Below are positions 43,226 to 50,940 of a DNA stretch of 64,000 nt, one piece after another; positions within the stretch are counted from its first letter, which is position 1; the number at the start of each line of letters is the position of its first letter. The stretch is from Blastococcus sp. LR1 (lineage in GTDB: Bacteria; Actinomycetota; Actinomycetes; Mycobacteriales; Geodermatophilaceae). Both the position numbers and the translations under genes were made by a program. The stretch is from positions 1 to 64,000 of the forward strand of contig NZ_JAIUJY010000004.1 of NCBI RefSeq assembly GCF_020166105.1, written 5' to 3'. A model generated the notes under the pieces. The model had not been told where the DNA came from. It saw only the letters and a program-made list of their open reading frames with translations, and did no database searches.

Positions 43226-44028
43226 GCCGCACCCGCGAGGGGACGCGGGTCCCGGCGCCGCTGCTGATCCCCGCCGCGATCGGCGTCCTCTTCCTGACGC
43301 TGCCGCTGGCTGGGCTGCTGATCCGCACCCCGTGGTCGCAGCTCGGCACCCAGCTCACCGCGCCCGGCGTGGGGCAGGCGCTGCGGCTGTCGCTGGTGTC
43401 GGCCACGCTGGCGACCGGTCTCTCGCTGCTGCTCGGCGTGCCGCTCGCCTGGGTCCTGGCCCGTTCGCGGGCGCGCGGGCGCACGGTGCTGCGCGCCCTG
43501 GTCACCGTGCCGCTCATGCTGCCCCCGGTCGTGGGCGGCGTCGCGCTCTTCCTCGTGCTCGGCCGCCAGGGCATCGTCGGCAGCTGGCTGGACCAGGCCT
43601 TCGGCCTCACCATCCCGTTCACCACGACCGCCGTCGTCATCGCCGAGACGTTCGTGGCGATGCCGTTCCTGGTGATCAGCGTCGAGGGTGCGCTGCGCGC
43701 GGCCGACGCCCGGTTCGAGGACGTCGCCGCCACGCTCGGCGCCGGCCGCTGGACGACGTTCCGCCGGGTCACGCTCCCGCTCGTCGCGCCCGGGATCGCC
43801 GCGGGCGCCGTGCTCTGCTGGGCCCGCGCGCTGGGCGAGTTCGGCGCCACGATCACCTTCGCCGGCAACTTCCCGGGGACGACGCAGACGATGCCGCTGA
43901 GCGTCTACCTGGCCCTCCAGCGCGACCCGGACGCCGCGATCGTGCTCTCGGTGCTGCTGCTGGGCGTCTCGCTGGCCACCCTGCTGCTGCTCCGCGACCG
44001 CTGGCTCGGCCGGGCGGGCACCGCGTGA
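43222..44028 (+). CDS. modB: Molybdate ABC transporter permease ModB
   Basis: A 268-aa permease with about six membrane helices and the BPD transport EAA loop (VEGALRAADARFEDVAATLGAGRWTTF split over two lines of helix). RALGEFGATITFAGNFPGTT is a strong ModB/CysT-type signature. GTG 43222 overlaps the modA stop and the end overlaps modC, so the three subunits are translated as a coupled unit. The open frame running far upstream across modA is not coding. Confidence 0.94.
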   Translation: MSRTREGTRVPAPLLIPAAIGVLFLTLPLAGLLIRTPWSQLGTQLTAPGVGQALRLSLVSATLATGLSLLLGVPLAWVLARSRARGRTVLRALVTVPLMLPPVVGGVALFLVLGRQGIVGSWLDQAFGLTIPFTTTAVVIAETFVAMPFLVISVEGALRAADARFEDVAATLGAGRWTTFRRVTLPLVAPGIAAGAVLCWARALGEFGATITFAGNFPGTTQTMPLSVYLALQRDPDAAIVLSVLLLGVSLATLLLLRDRWLGRAGTA

Positions 44029-45071
44029 GCCTGCGCGCCGCCGTCGCCGTCCGCCGCGGCACCCTCGACCTGCAGCTCGACGTCGAGGTCGCCGACGGCG
44101 AGGTGCTCGCCGTCCTCGGACCGAACGGCGCCGGCAAGTCCACGCTCCTGCGCGTGCTGGCCGGGCTGCTGCCGCCGGACGGCGGCAGCGTCGTCGTCGA
44201 CGGCGAGGTCTGGGACGGCGACGGCGCGCACCGCCCCGCGCACCGCCGACCGCTGGGCATGGTCTTCCAGGACGCGCTGCTCTTCCCGCACCTGAGCGTC
44301 GCCGACAACGTCGCCTTCGGGCTGCGCACCCGTGGCACGGGGAAGCCGGCCGCGCGCCGGTCGGCCGACGAGTGGCTGACGCGGGTCGGCCTCGACGGGC
44401 TGGGCGGCCGGCGGCCGGCCGAGCTCTCCGGCGGTCAGGCGCAGCGGGCGGCGCTGGCCCGTGCCCTGGTGGGGCAGCCGGCCCTGCTGCTGCTCGACGA
44501 GCCGCTCTCCGCGCTGGACGCCCGCACCCGGCTGACCGTCCGGGCCGAGCTGCGGCGGCACCTCGCCGAGTTCCGCGGCAGCACGGTGCTGGTCACCCAC
44601 GACCCGGTGGACGCGATGGCGCTGGCCGACCGCGTCGTCGTCGTGGAGGAGGGCCGGGTGGTCCAGGCCGGAACGCCGCAGGAGATCGCCCGCCGCCCGC
44701 GCACCGACTACGTCGCCCGGCTGGTCGGGCTCGCCCTGCTGCCGGGGACGGCGGAGGGGCGCACGGTGCGCGTGGACGGCGGGGGAGCGGTCTCCGTCGC
44801 GGAGGAGGCGACCGGCGCGGTGTTCGCCGCGATCCGGCCGGAGTCCGTGGCGCTCTACCTGTCGCGCCCCGACGGAAGCCCGCGCAACGTCTGGCCGGTC
44901 ACCCTGGTCGGCGCCACCCCGCACGGGGCCACCGTCCGCTGCGACCTCGCCGGCGAGGTCCCGCTGGTCGCGGACGTCACCGCGACCGCCTTCGCCGAGC
45001 TCGGCCTCGTCGTCGGCGGGCAGGTGTGGGCCGCGGTGAAGGCCTCCGAGGTCGCCGTCTACGAGCGCTGA
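44025..45071 (+). CDS. modC: Molybdate ABC transporter ATPase ModC
   Basis: A 348-aa ATPase: Walker A LGPNGAGKST, Q-loop VFQDALLFPHLSV, signature LSGGQAQRAALARAL, Walker B LLLLDEPLSALD and H-loop VTHD. After about residue 235 comes a C-terminal regulatory TOBE region (AAIRPESVALYLS...GGQVWAAVKASEVAVY). GTG 44025 overlaps the modB stop. The stop codon abuts the first of three inverted repeats in the gap before the MocA-like gene. Confidence 0.94.
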   Translation: MSLRAAVAVRRGTLDLQLDVEVADGEVLAVLGPNGAGKSTLLRVLAGLLPPDGGSVVVDGEVWDGDGAHRPAHRRPLGMVFQDALLFPHLSVADNVAFGLRTRGTGKPAARRSADEWLTRVGLDGLGGRRPAELSGGQAQRAALARALVGQPALLLLDEPLSALDARTRLTVRAELRRHLAEFRGSTVLVTHDPVDAMALADRVVVVEEGRVVQAGTPQEIARRPRTDYVARLVGLALLPGTAEGRTVRVDGGGAVSVAEEATGAVFAAIRPESVALYLSRPDGSPRNVWPVTLVGATPHGATVRCDLAGEVPLVADVTATAFAELGLVVGGQVWAAVKASEVAVYER

Positions 45072-45153
45072 TGATCAGGAGACCTGATCGTTACGGGTCC
45101 TAGCTCACCGTCGACCGTGAGGTAGGACCCAGATTGATCAGGTGACCTGATCA
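45072..45153. promoter_or_regulatory. Triple inverted-repeat region before the MocA-like gene
   Basis: IR1 is TGATCAGGAGACCTGATCG (45072-45090) and IR3 is TGATCAGGTGACCTGATCA (45135-45153), two nearly identical palindromes whose centres lie 63 bp apart, about six helical turns. Between them, IR2 has arms GGGTCCTAGCTCAC (45095-45108) and GTGAGGTAGGACCC (45117-45130) with a single mismatch. It may be a paired operator with DNA looping, a terminator for modC, or both. The binding protein is unknown. Confidence 0.65.
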
Positions 45154-45188
45154 CCAACGTCCTGGTCGGCTCCTGGGAGGGTGGGGGC

Positions 45189-45770
45189 ATGAGCAACGCC
45201 GCAGCCGTCGTCCTCGCCGCCGGGGGCGGCCGCCGCTACGGGATGCCGAAGGCGCTGGTCGAGTACGAGGGCAGCCTGCTGGTCGAGCGGGCGGTGCGGA
45301 CGGCGCGGGCGGCGTGCGACGTCGTCCTCGTCGTCCTCGGCGCGCAGGCGGTCGACGTCTGGCGCAGCGCGGACCTCACCGGCGCCACCGTGCTGGCGAA
45401 CAAGGACTGGGAGACCGGCATGGCCTCCTCGCTGCGCACCGGCCTGGACGGGCTGCGCGGCTTCCCCGGCACGGTCGACGCCGCGCTGATCACGCTGGTC
45501 GACATGCCCGGCATGACGCCGGGAGCGCTGCAGCAGCTGGCCGGGCACGCCGCTCCCGACGCCCTCGCCGTCGCCACCTACGACGGCGTCCGCAGCCATC
45601 CGGTGCTTCTCGGCCGCGAGCACTGGGCGGGGGTGATCGAGACGCTCACCGGCGACGAGGGTGCCCGCCGCTACCTGGCGGCGCACGATGTCACCGAGGT
45701 CGACTGCACCGGCCTCGCGGATCCGGCGGACCTGGACGTGCCGCCGTCGGGGGTACCTTCGGCGCCGTGA
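45189..45770 (+). CDS. MobA/MocA-like nucleotidyltransferase
   Basis: A 193-aa NTP-transferase: VVLAAGGGRRYGMPKALVEY is the nucleotide-binding signature, with LITLVDMPGMTP as the metal-binding Asp segment and VRSHPVLLGREHW. It is most like CTP:molybdopterin cytidylyltransferase (MocA), which makes the dinucleotide form used by xanthine- and CO-dehydrogenase-type enzymes; GTP-using MobA is the alternative. A GGAGGG binding site precedes ATG 45189. The stop overlaps moaE. The maturation genes at 56.7-60.5 kb support the MocA reading. Confidence 0.88.
   Translation: MSNAAAVVLAAGGGRRYGMPKALVEYEGSLLVERAVRTARAACDVVLVVLGAQAVDVWRSADLTGATVLANKDWETGMASSLRTGLDGLRGFPGTVDAALITLVDMPGMTPGALQQLAGHAAPDALAVATYDGVRSHPVLLGREHWAGVIETLTGDEGARRYLAAHDVTEVDCTGLADPADLDVPPSGVPSAP
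45754..45759 (+). promoter_or_regulatory. -10-like hexamer inside the MocA-like gene, before moaE
   Basis: TACCTT, 7 nt upstream of the moaE GTG at 45767. It could provide an internal leaderless promoter in addition to read-through from the upstream gene. Confidence 0.35.
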
Positions 45771-46177
45771 TCGCTCAGGTGGTTGACGAGCCGCTGTCCG
45801 TCGCCGAGCACGAGGACGCCGTCGCCGACAAGGCGGCCGGAGCTGTCGTGTCGTTCTCCGGCGTCGTCCGCGACCATGACGGCGGCCGGTCGGTGACCGA
45901 GCTGGAGTACGTCGGCCACCCCACCGCGGCCGACGTCATCACCGAGCTGGCCGAGGAGTTCGCCGCCCGGCCGGGCATCCACGCCGTCGCGGTCAGCCAC
46001 CGCATCGGCCTGCTCGGCATCGGCGACGTCGCGCTGGCCTGCGCGGTCAGCGCGTCGCACCGGGGTGAGGCCTTCACCGCCTGCGCCGATCTCGTCGACG
46101 AGGTGAAGAAGCGGCTGCCGATCTGGAAGCGGCAGGTCTTCACCGACGGCGAGGAGGAGTGGGTCGCCTGTCCCTGA
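45767..46177 (+). CDS. moaE: Molybdopterin synthase large subunit MoaE
   Basis: A 136-aa subunit that, with MoaD, adds two sulfurs to precursor Z to give molybdopterin. Motifs: GAVVSFSGVVRDHDGG, LEYVGHPTAADV, SHRIGLLGIGDVA, VSASHRGEAFTAC and the active-site region KKRLPIWKRQVF. GTG 45767 overlaps the stop of the upstream gene. Its partner moaD lies 3.3 kb away on the other strand (49514-49771). Confidence 0.94.
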   Translation: MIAQVVDEPLSVAEHEDAVADKAAGAVVSFSGVVRDHDGGRSVTELEYVGHPTAADVITELAEEFAARPGIHAVAVSHRIGLLGIGDVALACAVSASHRGEAFTACADLVDEVKKRLPIWKRQVFTDGEEEWVACP

Positions 46178-46181
46178 CCGG

Positions 46182-47027
46182 TCAGCCGGCGTACTCCCGA
46201 ACCGGCAGGCCGCGGACGCCGGGGGTCGCGCGGAACAGGCAGCCGGCCCGTGGGTCAGCGTCGGGCTCCATGCCCTGCCGGGACGTCGTGATGAACAGCT
46301 GGTCCAGGCCGGGCCCGCCGAAGGTGCAGGCGGTCACCTGGGCAGTGGGCACCTCGACCACCGCGTCGAGCCGGCCGGCCGCGTCGTACCGGTGCACCGC
46401 CCCGCCCCCGAACAGCGCCACCCACACGCCGCCCTCGGCATCGACGGTCAGGCCGTCGGGGTTCTGCTCGGTGGTCATGGTCACGAAGGGACGGCGCCCG
46501 GTGAGCCCGGCGTCGGTGTCGTAGTCGAAGACGTCGACCCGGTGGGTCGCGGTGTCGGCGTAATACGCCTGCGTCCCGTCGGGGCTCCACTCCAGGCCGT
46601 TGGAGACGGTGACGTCCCCGAACACCCGCCGCACGCCACCGTCGGGGTCCAGCCGGTACATCGAGGCGGCGCCGGCTGCCTGGTCGTAGGCCATGGAGCC
46701 GCACCAGAAGCGCCCGTCGGGGTCGCAGCCGCCCTCGTTCATCCGGACCCCCTCGTCCGCCCACACGGGGGGCAGGGGGACGAGCGACCCGTCGGCGTCC
46801 TCGAGAGCGAAGCCGCGCTCGACGGCGAGGACGGCGCCACCGCCCCGTCGCGGACGCACAGCCGCCGCGACCGCGCCCACGGAGAACCGCTGGACCCCGC
46901 CGTCGGCGGACAGGGTGAGGACGTCCCCGGCGTGCATGTCCACGAAGCGCAGCCCACCCCAGCCGGGCCACCAGACCGGCCCCTCGCCGTGGTGGGCGAC
47001 CGGCCCGGTCACCTGCTCCGCCCGCAT
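46182..47027 (-). CDS. SMP-30/gluconolactonase family protein
   Basis: A 281-aa six-bladed beta-propeller: GEGPVWWPGWGGLRFVDMHAG, MNEGGCDPDGRFWCGSM (metal-binding Asn/Asp), VSNGLEWSPDGTQAYYADT and NPDGLTVDAEGGVWVALFGG. Such enzymes hydrolyse sugar lactones or related esters in a metal-dependent manner; the substrate is unknown. ATG 47027 (MRAEQVTGP) is chosen over a longer frame beginning at 47066 because the extension is not family-like. It converges on moaE with a 4-nt gap. Confidence 0.9.
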   Translation of the reverse strand: MRAEQVTGPVAHHGEGPVWWPGWGGLRFVDMHAGDVLTLSADGGVQRFSVGAVAAAVRPRRGGGAVLAVERGFALEDADGSLVPLPPVWADEGVRMNEGGCDPDGRFWCGSMAYDQAAGAASMYRLDPDGGVRRVFGDVTVSNGLEWSPDGTQAYYADTATHRVDVFDYDTDAGLTGRRPFVTMTTEQNPDGLTVDAEGGVWVALFGGGAVHRYDAAGRLDAVVEVPTAQVTACTFGGPGLDQLFITTSRQGMEPDADPRAGCLFRATPGVRGLPVREYAG

Positions 47028-47076
47028 GGGCGCGATCCTGCCGCAGGTGGGGTGCCGTCGGCGCACCGGCCGGCTC

Positions 47077-47580
47077 CTACTCCGGGGGAGGAGGTGCCGC
47101 CGGCGGCTGCATTCCGGCCGCCATCAGGCTGCTCAGCGTGCGGGCCGCCGCCTCGATCACCGAGAGCTCGCGGGCGGCGCTGCGCGGCTTGGCCCGCGAG
47201 GAGACGCCGCACAGCGTGCCGAAGAGCTCGAGGTCCCGCGTGAGGAGCGGGATGCCGACGTAGGCGCCCACGGTTCCGAGGGGCTGCTGCGCGTGCGCCG
47301 CGTACTCGGGCACGATCGCGGTGACCGTGGCCATCCGCGGAGCCTTGCCCTCGACCATCTGCCGGCAGAGGGTGTCGGCCCACGGAACCCGGGTCCCGGG
47401 CCGGACGACGCGGTCGGGCCAGGCCCGCAGGACGACCTGATGGTCACCCACCAGCCGGGTCACCATCCACAGGTCCCAGCCGACGTGGTGGTGCAGGAAG
47501 CGCAGCGCATCGTCCGCGGCGGACGTCCAGTCCCGCCACGGTGCGACGTCGGCGACGTGCGCCGGAACCATGTCGTCCAT
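47077..47580 (-). CDS. GAF domain protein
   Basis: A 167-aa cytoplasmic protein consisting of one GAF-like sensor domain: ADDALRFLHHHVGWDLWMVTRL, WADTLCRQMVEGKAPRMATV, GTVGAYVGIPLLTRDLELFGTLCGVS, then a short Pro-rich tail. The CRQM and VGAYVGIP features are frequent in GAF domains of actinobacterial signalling proteins. No output domain is present. ATG 47580 is chosen because it is the first start after the divergent promoter region; it faces away from the SpoIIE phosphatase at 47717, and the two share a 136-nt gap. Confidence 0.82.
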   Translation of the reverse strand: MDDMVPAHVADVAPWRDWTSAADDALRFLHHHVGWDLWMVTRLVGDHQVVLRAWPDRVVRPGTRVPWADTLCRQMVEGKAPRMATVTAIVPEYAAHAQQPLGTVGAYVGIPLLTRDLELFGTLCGVSSRAKPRSAARELSVIEAAARTLSSLMAAGMQPPAAPPPPE

Positions 47581-47716
47581 TATCCCCGTGCAGCCGGATC
47601 CTGCACGGGCTCGGCGCTCACGGTTCCGGGCCGACGTGGCGTACGCTGCGCAGGCTCCAACAGCGGGGTGGGATCCGCCCTGTCTGCGCGGGAAGCGCAA
47701 CAGGTGGAGGTCGGCG

Positions 47717-49300
47717 GTGCCGCTCCCGCTCGACCCCCTGCTCGAGGCGATGCCGGTCGGCTTCATGGCCATCAACCACGACTGGGTCGTCACCCACCTG
47801 AACCCGGCCGGTTCCGCGGTCGTCGGCACGACGCCGGCGGAGCTCATCGGCACGAACTTCTTCGAGGCGTTCCCGGCGAACCTGCACAACGAGTTCGGCC
47901 GGGTCTACCGCCACGCGATGGACGCCCGGGTTCCCCAGATGATCGAGGCGTTCTACCCCGATCCGCTCAATGCCTGGTTCGAGGCCTACGCCGTGCCCGT
48001 GGACACCGGGCTCGCGCTCTACTTCAGCGACGTCACCGAACGCCGTGCCGCGCAGGGCCGGCTGGCGATGCTGGCGCGGGTCGGAGCCGAGATGACCGGC
48101 ACCCTCGACGTCGCCGACGCCATCCGCCGGATCCCGCGGCTGCTCACCCCGGAGCTCGGCGACGGCAGTCTGCTCACCGTCCTCGACGAGAGCGGTCGCC
48201 CGCGGGACGCCGGCTCCTGGCACGTGGACCCGGAGAAGCGCGACCTGCTCGCCGGATACGCGGAGCGGCGGCTGTCCGGGCTGCCGGCCGACGCGCCGGT
48301 GCTGCGGTCGCTGCGCGGCGAGACGGTGGTGACCACCGGACAGGCGGCCTTCGACGGCCTGCCCGATCCCGAGATGCGCGCGATCTTCGGCAAGCTCGGG
48401 CCGCCCTCGGTCACCACGCTCCCGCTGCTCGGGAACGCCCGGGTGGTCGGGGCACTCACCCTGCTGTCGGCGAGCGGACGAGCCCCGTCGGCGGAGAACC
48501 TGCTCACCGCGCGGGAGGTCGCCGACCGCGTCGGGCTGGCGCTGCACAACGCCTGGCTGTTCGACCAGCACAAGCAGCTGGCCGAGGGTCTCCAGCGCCG
48601 GCTGCTCAGCGCGCCGGTGCAGCCCGAGGGCGCGGAGGTCGTCGTCCGCTACACCCCGGCCGCCGAGGCGGCGCGGGTCGGCGGTGACTGGCACGACTCG
48701 TTCCGGCAGCCCGGTGGGGCCACGGTGCTGGTCATCGGGGACGTCGTCGGGCACGACACCGAGGCCGCCGCTGCCATGGGCCAGATCCGCGCGCTGCTGC
48801 GCGGCATCGCCGCGTACAGCGACGCCGGCCCCGCCGAGGTGCTGCGCGGGCTCGACGCGGCCATGACGCAGCTGGACGTCGGCACCTACGCGACCGCGGC
48901 GGTCGCCCGCTTCGAGCCGGGCGCCGCGGGGTGCACGCGGCTGCGGTGGTCCAACGCCGGGCACCTGCCGCTGCTGGTCGTCGAGCCGGGCGGCGCGGTG
49001 CACCAGGTCGGGTCGTGGCGCGGAGAGCGGCTGCTCGGCTCGGGCACGGACGCCCCGCGCAGCGAGTCGGTGCTCGACCTGGCCCCGGGGTCGACCGTGC
49101 TCCTGGTCACCGACGGGCTGATCGAGCGGCGGGACAGCGACCTCGACGTCGGCATGGACCTGCTGCGGGGCGTCGTCACGGAGCTCGCGGCCCTGCCGCT
49201 GCCGGAGCTGTGCGACGAGCTGATCGACCGGCTGGTCAGCGGGCGGCCCGACGACGACGTCGCCCTGGTGGCGATCCGGCTGGACGCCCCGACGCCTTAG
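47717..49300 (+). CDS. PAS-GAF-SpoIIE phosphatase
   Basis: A 527-aa sensor phosphatase. PAS (about 1-110, PVGFMAINHDWVVTHLNPAG), GAF (about 115-285) and SpoIIE/PP2C (about 300-515) with GGDWHDSF, VIGDVVGHD and DDDVALVAI. GTG 47717 has GGAGG 6 nt upstream; the longer frame to 47570 covers the promoter and is rejected. The PP2C half closely matches the phosphatase at 25833-28433, for example in VGHDTEAAAAMGQ and AYSDAGPAEVLRGLD, so the two are paralogues. Probable role: reactivation of a phosphorylated anti-anti-sigma factor. Confidence 0.92.
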   Translation: MPLPLDPLLEAMPVGFMAINHDWVVTHLNPAGSAVVGTTPAELIGTNFFEAFPANLHNEFGRVYRHAMDARVPQMIEAFYPDPLNAWFEAYAVPVDTGLALYFSDVTERRAAQGRLAMLARVGAEMTGTLDVADAIRRIPRLLTPELGDGSLLTVLDESGRPRDAGSWHVDPEKRDLLAGYAERRLSGLPADAPVLRSLRGETVVTTGQAAFDGLPDPEMRAIFGKLGPPSVTTLPLLGNARVVGALTLLSASGRAPSAENLLTAREVADRVGLALHNAWLFDQHKQLAEGLQRRLLSAPVQPEGAEVVVRYTPAAEAARVGGDWHDSFRQPGGATVLVIGDVVGHDTEAAAAMGQIRALLRGIAAYSDAGPAEVLRGLDAAMTQLDVGTYATAAVARFEPGAAGCTRLRWSNAGHLPLLVVEPGGAVHQVGSWRGERLLGSGTDAPRSESVLDLAPGSTVLLVTDGLIERRDSDLDVGMDLLRGVVTELAALPLPELCDELIDRLVSGRPDDDVALVAIRLDAPTP

Positions 49301-49494
49301 CGCGCCGCCGCGGTCCCCTCGTCGTCCGGACGGCGCTCCCCGCGCTCCAGGGCTTCTTCCTCGGCCTCGGCCTTGCCCACGTGCGCCTCGCCGGCGACCG
49401 TGGCGGCGGCGTCGCCGTGCGACTCGCCGTACAACTCCTCGGCGCGACCCAGCAGCTCCTCGGCCTTGGCCTTCGCCCTCTCAAAGATGCTCAT
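49297..49494 (-). CDS. Small charged helical protein (CsbD-like)
   Basis: A 65-aa protein, strongly helical and rich in Ala, Glu and Lys (MSIFERAKAKAEELLGRAEE). The KAEELLGRA repeat pattern recalls CsbD-type stress proteins, but it is not a full match. ATG 49494 has AGGAGG 8 nt upstream, a strong binding site. It overlaps the end of the convergent phosphatase gene by 4 nt. Confidence 0.75.
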   Translation of the reverse strand: MSIFERAKAKAEELLGRAEELYGESHGDAAATVAGEAHVGKAEAEEEALERGERRPDDEGTAAAR

Positions 49495-49513
49495 GGGCAC
49501 ATCCTCCTGCAGG

Positions 49514-49771
49514 TCAGCCGCCGGCGAAGGGCGGGAGGACGTCGACCACCGCTCCGGGCGACAGCGCCACGGCCCGGTCGCGGGTGGTGGTGCCGTCGAT
49601 CAGGAACGAGCAGGCGGTGAGCACCCGCTCCAGCCGCTCGCCGTGGTCGGCCACGATCTGCCCGACCAGCTCGTCGAGGCTGCCGGCCTCGCGGGACTCG
49701 GTGTCCACACCGACCGCGGCCCGGGCGCCGGCGAAGTACCGCACGGTCACGGTTCCGGGAACGTCGGCCAT
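49514..49771 (-). CDS. moaD: MoaD/ThiS family sulfur carrier
   Basis: An 85-aa ubiquitin-like protein ending in the Gly-Gly tail (VLPPFAGG) that carries the thiocarboxylate sulfur for molybdopterin synthase. TVTVRYFAGARAAVG at the start is the MoaD signature. ATG 49771 lies one base beyond the moaA stop, so it is co-translated with moaA; this context favours MoaD over ThiS. Confidence 0.92.
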   Translation of the reverse strand: MADVPGTVTVRYFAGARAAVGVDTESREAGSLDELVGQIVADHGERLERVLTACSFLIDGTTTRDRAVALSPGAVVDVLPPFAGG

Positions 49772-49772
49772 C

Positions 49773-50828
49773 TCAGCCGCCGATCGCCGACATCGGCCGG
49801 GTCGGCTGCAGGAAGCTCGGGTCGTCGATGCCGTGCCCGGGCAGCTTGCCGAGCGTGGCGATCCGCCAGCGGTCGGCGATCTCCTGGTCGGTGGCGCCGT
49901 CGCGCATCGCGGTGCGCAGGTCGGACTCCTCGCGGGCGAACAGGCAGTTGCGGATCTGCCCGTCGGCGGTGAGCCGGGTGCGGTCGCAGGTGCCGCAGAA
50001 CGACCGGGTCACCGACGCGATGACGCCCACGGTGGCCGGTCCGCCGTCGACCAGCCAGCGCTCGGCCGGCGCCGAGCCCCGCTCCTCGGTGTCCGGCGTG
50101 AGCGTGTGCGCCGTCGAGAGCCGCTCGAGGATGTCCTCGGCGGTGACCATCCGGCCACGCGTCCAGGCGTGGTGGGCGTCCAGTGGCATCTGCTCGATGA
50201 ACCGCAGCTGGTAGCCGTGCTCCAGGCAGAAGTCGAGCAGCGGGACGGCGTCGATGTCGTTGATGCCGTGCAGCAGGACGGCGTTCACCTTGACCGGCGT
50301 CAGCCCGGCGGCCTGCGCAGCGGCGAGCCCGGCCAGGACGTCGTCGAGCCGGTCGCGGTAGGTGAGCTGCTTGAACCGGTCCCGGTCGAGGGTGTCGAGG
50401 CTGACGTTGATCCGGTCGAGCCCGGCCTCGGCCAGCGCGGGGGCCATCCGGGACAGCCCGATCGCGTTCGTCGTCAGGCTCACCTCGGGGCGCGGCGAGA
50501 GCGCCGTCGCCGCCGCCACGATGCCGGGCAGCCCGGGCCGCAGCAGCGGCTCCCCACCGGTGAAGCGGACCTCGCGGATGCCCAGGTGCTCGACGCCGAT
50601 GCGCACCAGCCGGGCGATCTCGTCGTCGGTGAGCACCTCGACCTTGGGCAGCCAGTCCAGGCCCTCGGGCGGCATGCAGTACGTGCAGCGCAGGTTGCAG
50701 CGGTCGGTCAGCGAGACGCGCAGGTCGGTGGCGGTGCGGCCGTACCGGTCGACCAGCCCGCCACTGCCCGGGGCGGGCGCCTCGGGGACGCGCACCCGGG
50801 GATCGGGGAGCGGGCTGCTGCTGGTCAC
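49773..50828 (-). CDS. moaA: GTP 3',8-cyclase MoaA
   Basis: A 351-aa radical-SAM enzyme for the first step of molybdenum cofactor synthesis. N-terminal 4Fe-4S motif CNLRCTYC, SAM-binding FTGGEPLLRPG and the C-terminal cluster motif CGTCDRTRLTADGQIRNC. The C-terminus ends in the conserved Gly-Gly needed for activity (SAIGG). GTG 50828 has TACATT 6 nt upstream and no ribosome binding site, i.e. a leaderless start. moaD follows after one base. Confidence 0.96.
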   Translation of the reverse strand: MTSSSPLPDPRVRVPEAPAPGSGGLVDRYGRTATDLRVSLTDRCNLRCTYCMPPEGLDWLPKVEVLTDDEIARLVRIGVEHLGIREVRFTGGEPLLRPGLPGIVAAATALSPRPEVSLTTNAIGLSRMAPALAEAGLDRINVSLDTLDRDRFKQLTYRDRLDDVLAGLAAAQAAGLTPVKVNAVLLHGINDIDAVPLLDFCLEHGYQLRFIEQMPLDAHHAWTRGRMVTAEDILERLSTAHTLTPDTEERGSAPAERWLVDGGPATVGVIASVTRSFCGTCDRTRLTADGQIRNCLFAREESDLRTAMRDGATDQEIADRWRIATLGKLPGHGIDDPSFLQPTRPMSAIGG

Positions 50829-50834
50829 AGCCCG

Positions 50835-50840
50835 AATGTA
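50835..50840 (-). promoter_or_regulatory. -10-like hexamer of moaA
   Basis: TACATT on the minus strand, 6 nt before the GTG at 50828; leaderless-type promoter of moaA-moaD. Confidence 0.5.
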
Positions 50841-50940
50841 GCCGCGCCGACCGACGAATGCGGCGGCGTCGGCTCCCGGACCCCCGTTAGGCTCCCCCTG
50901 CCACCCGAGGTACCGGCGGACGAATCACCCGCACTCGCCT

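Noticed and set aside
45072-45153. Molybdenum-cofactor riboswitch before the MocA-like gene
   Set aside because: The palindromes do not show the known Moco aptamer core, and their symmetry is better explained by protein binding to DNA or by a terminator.
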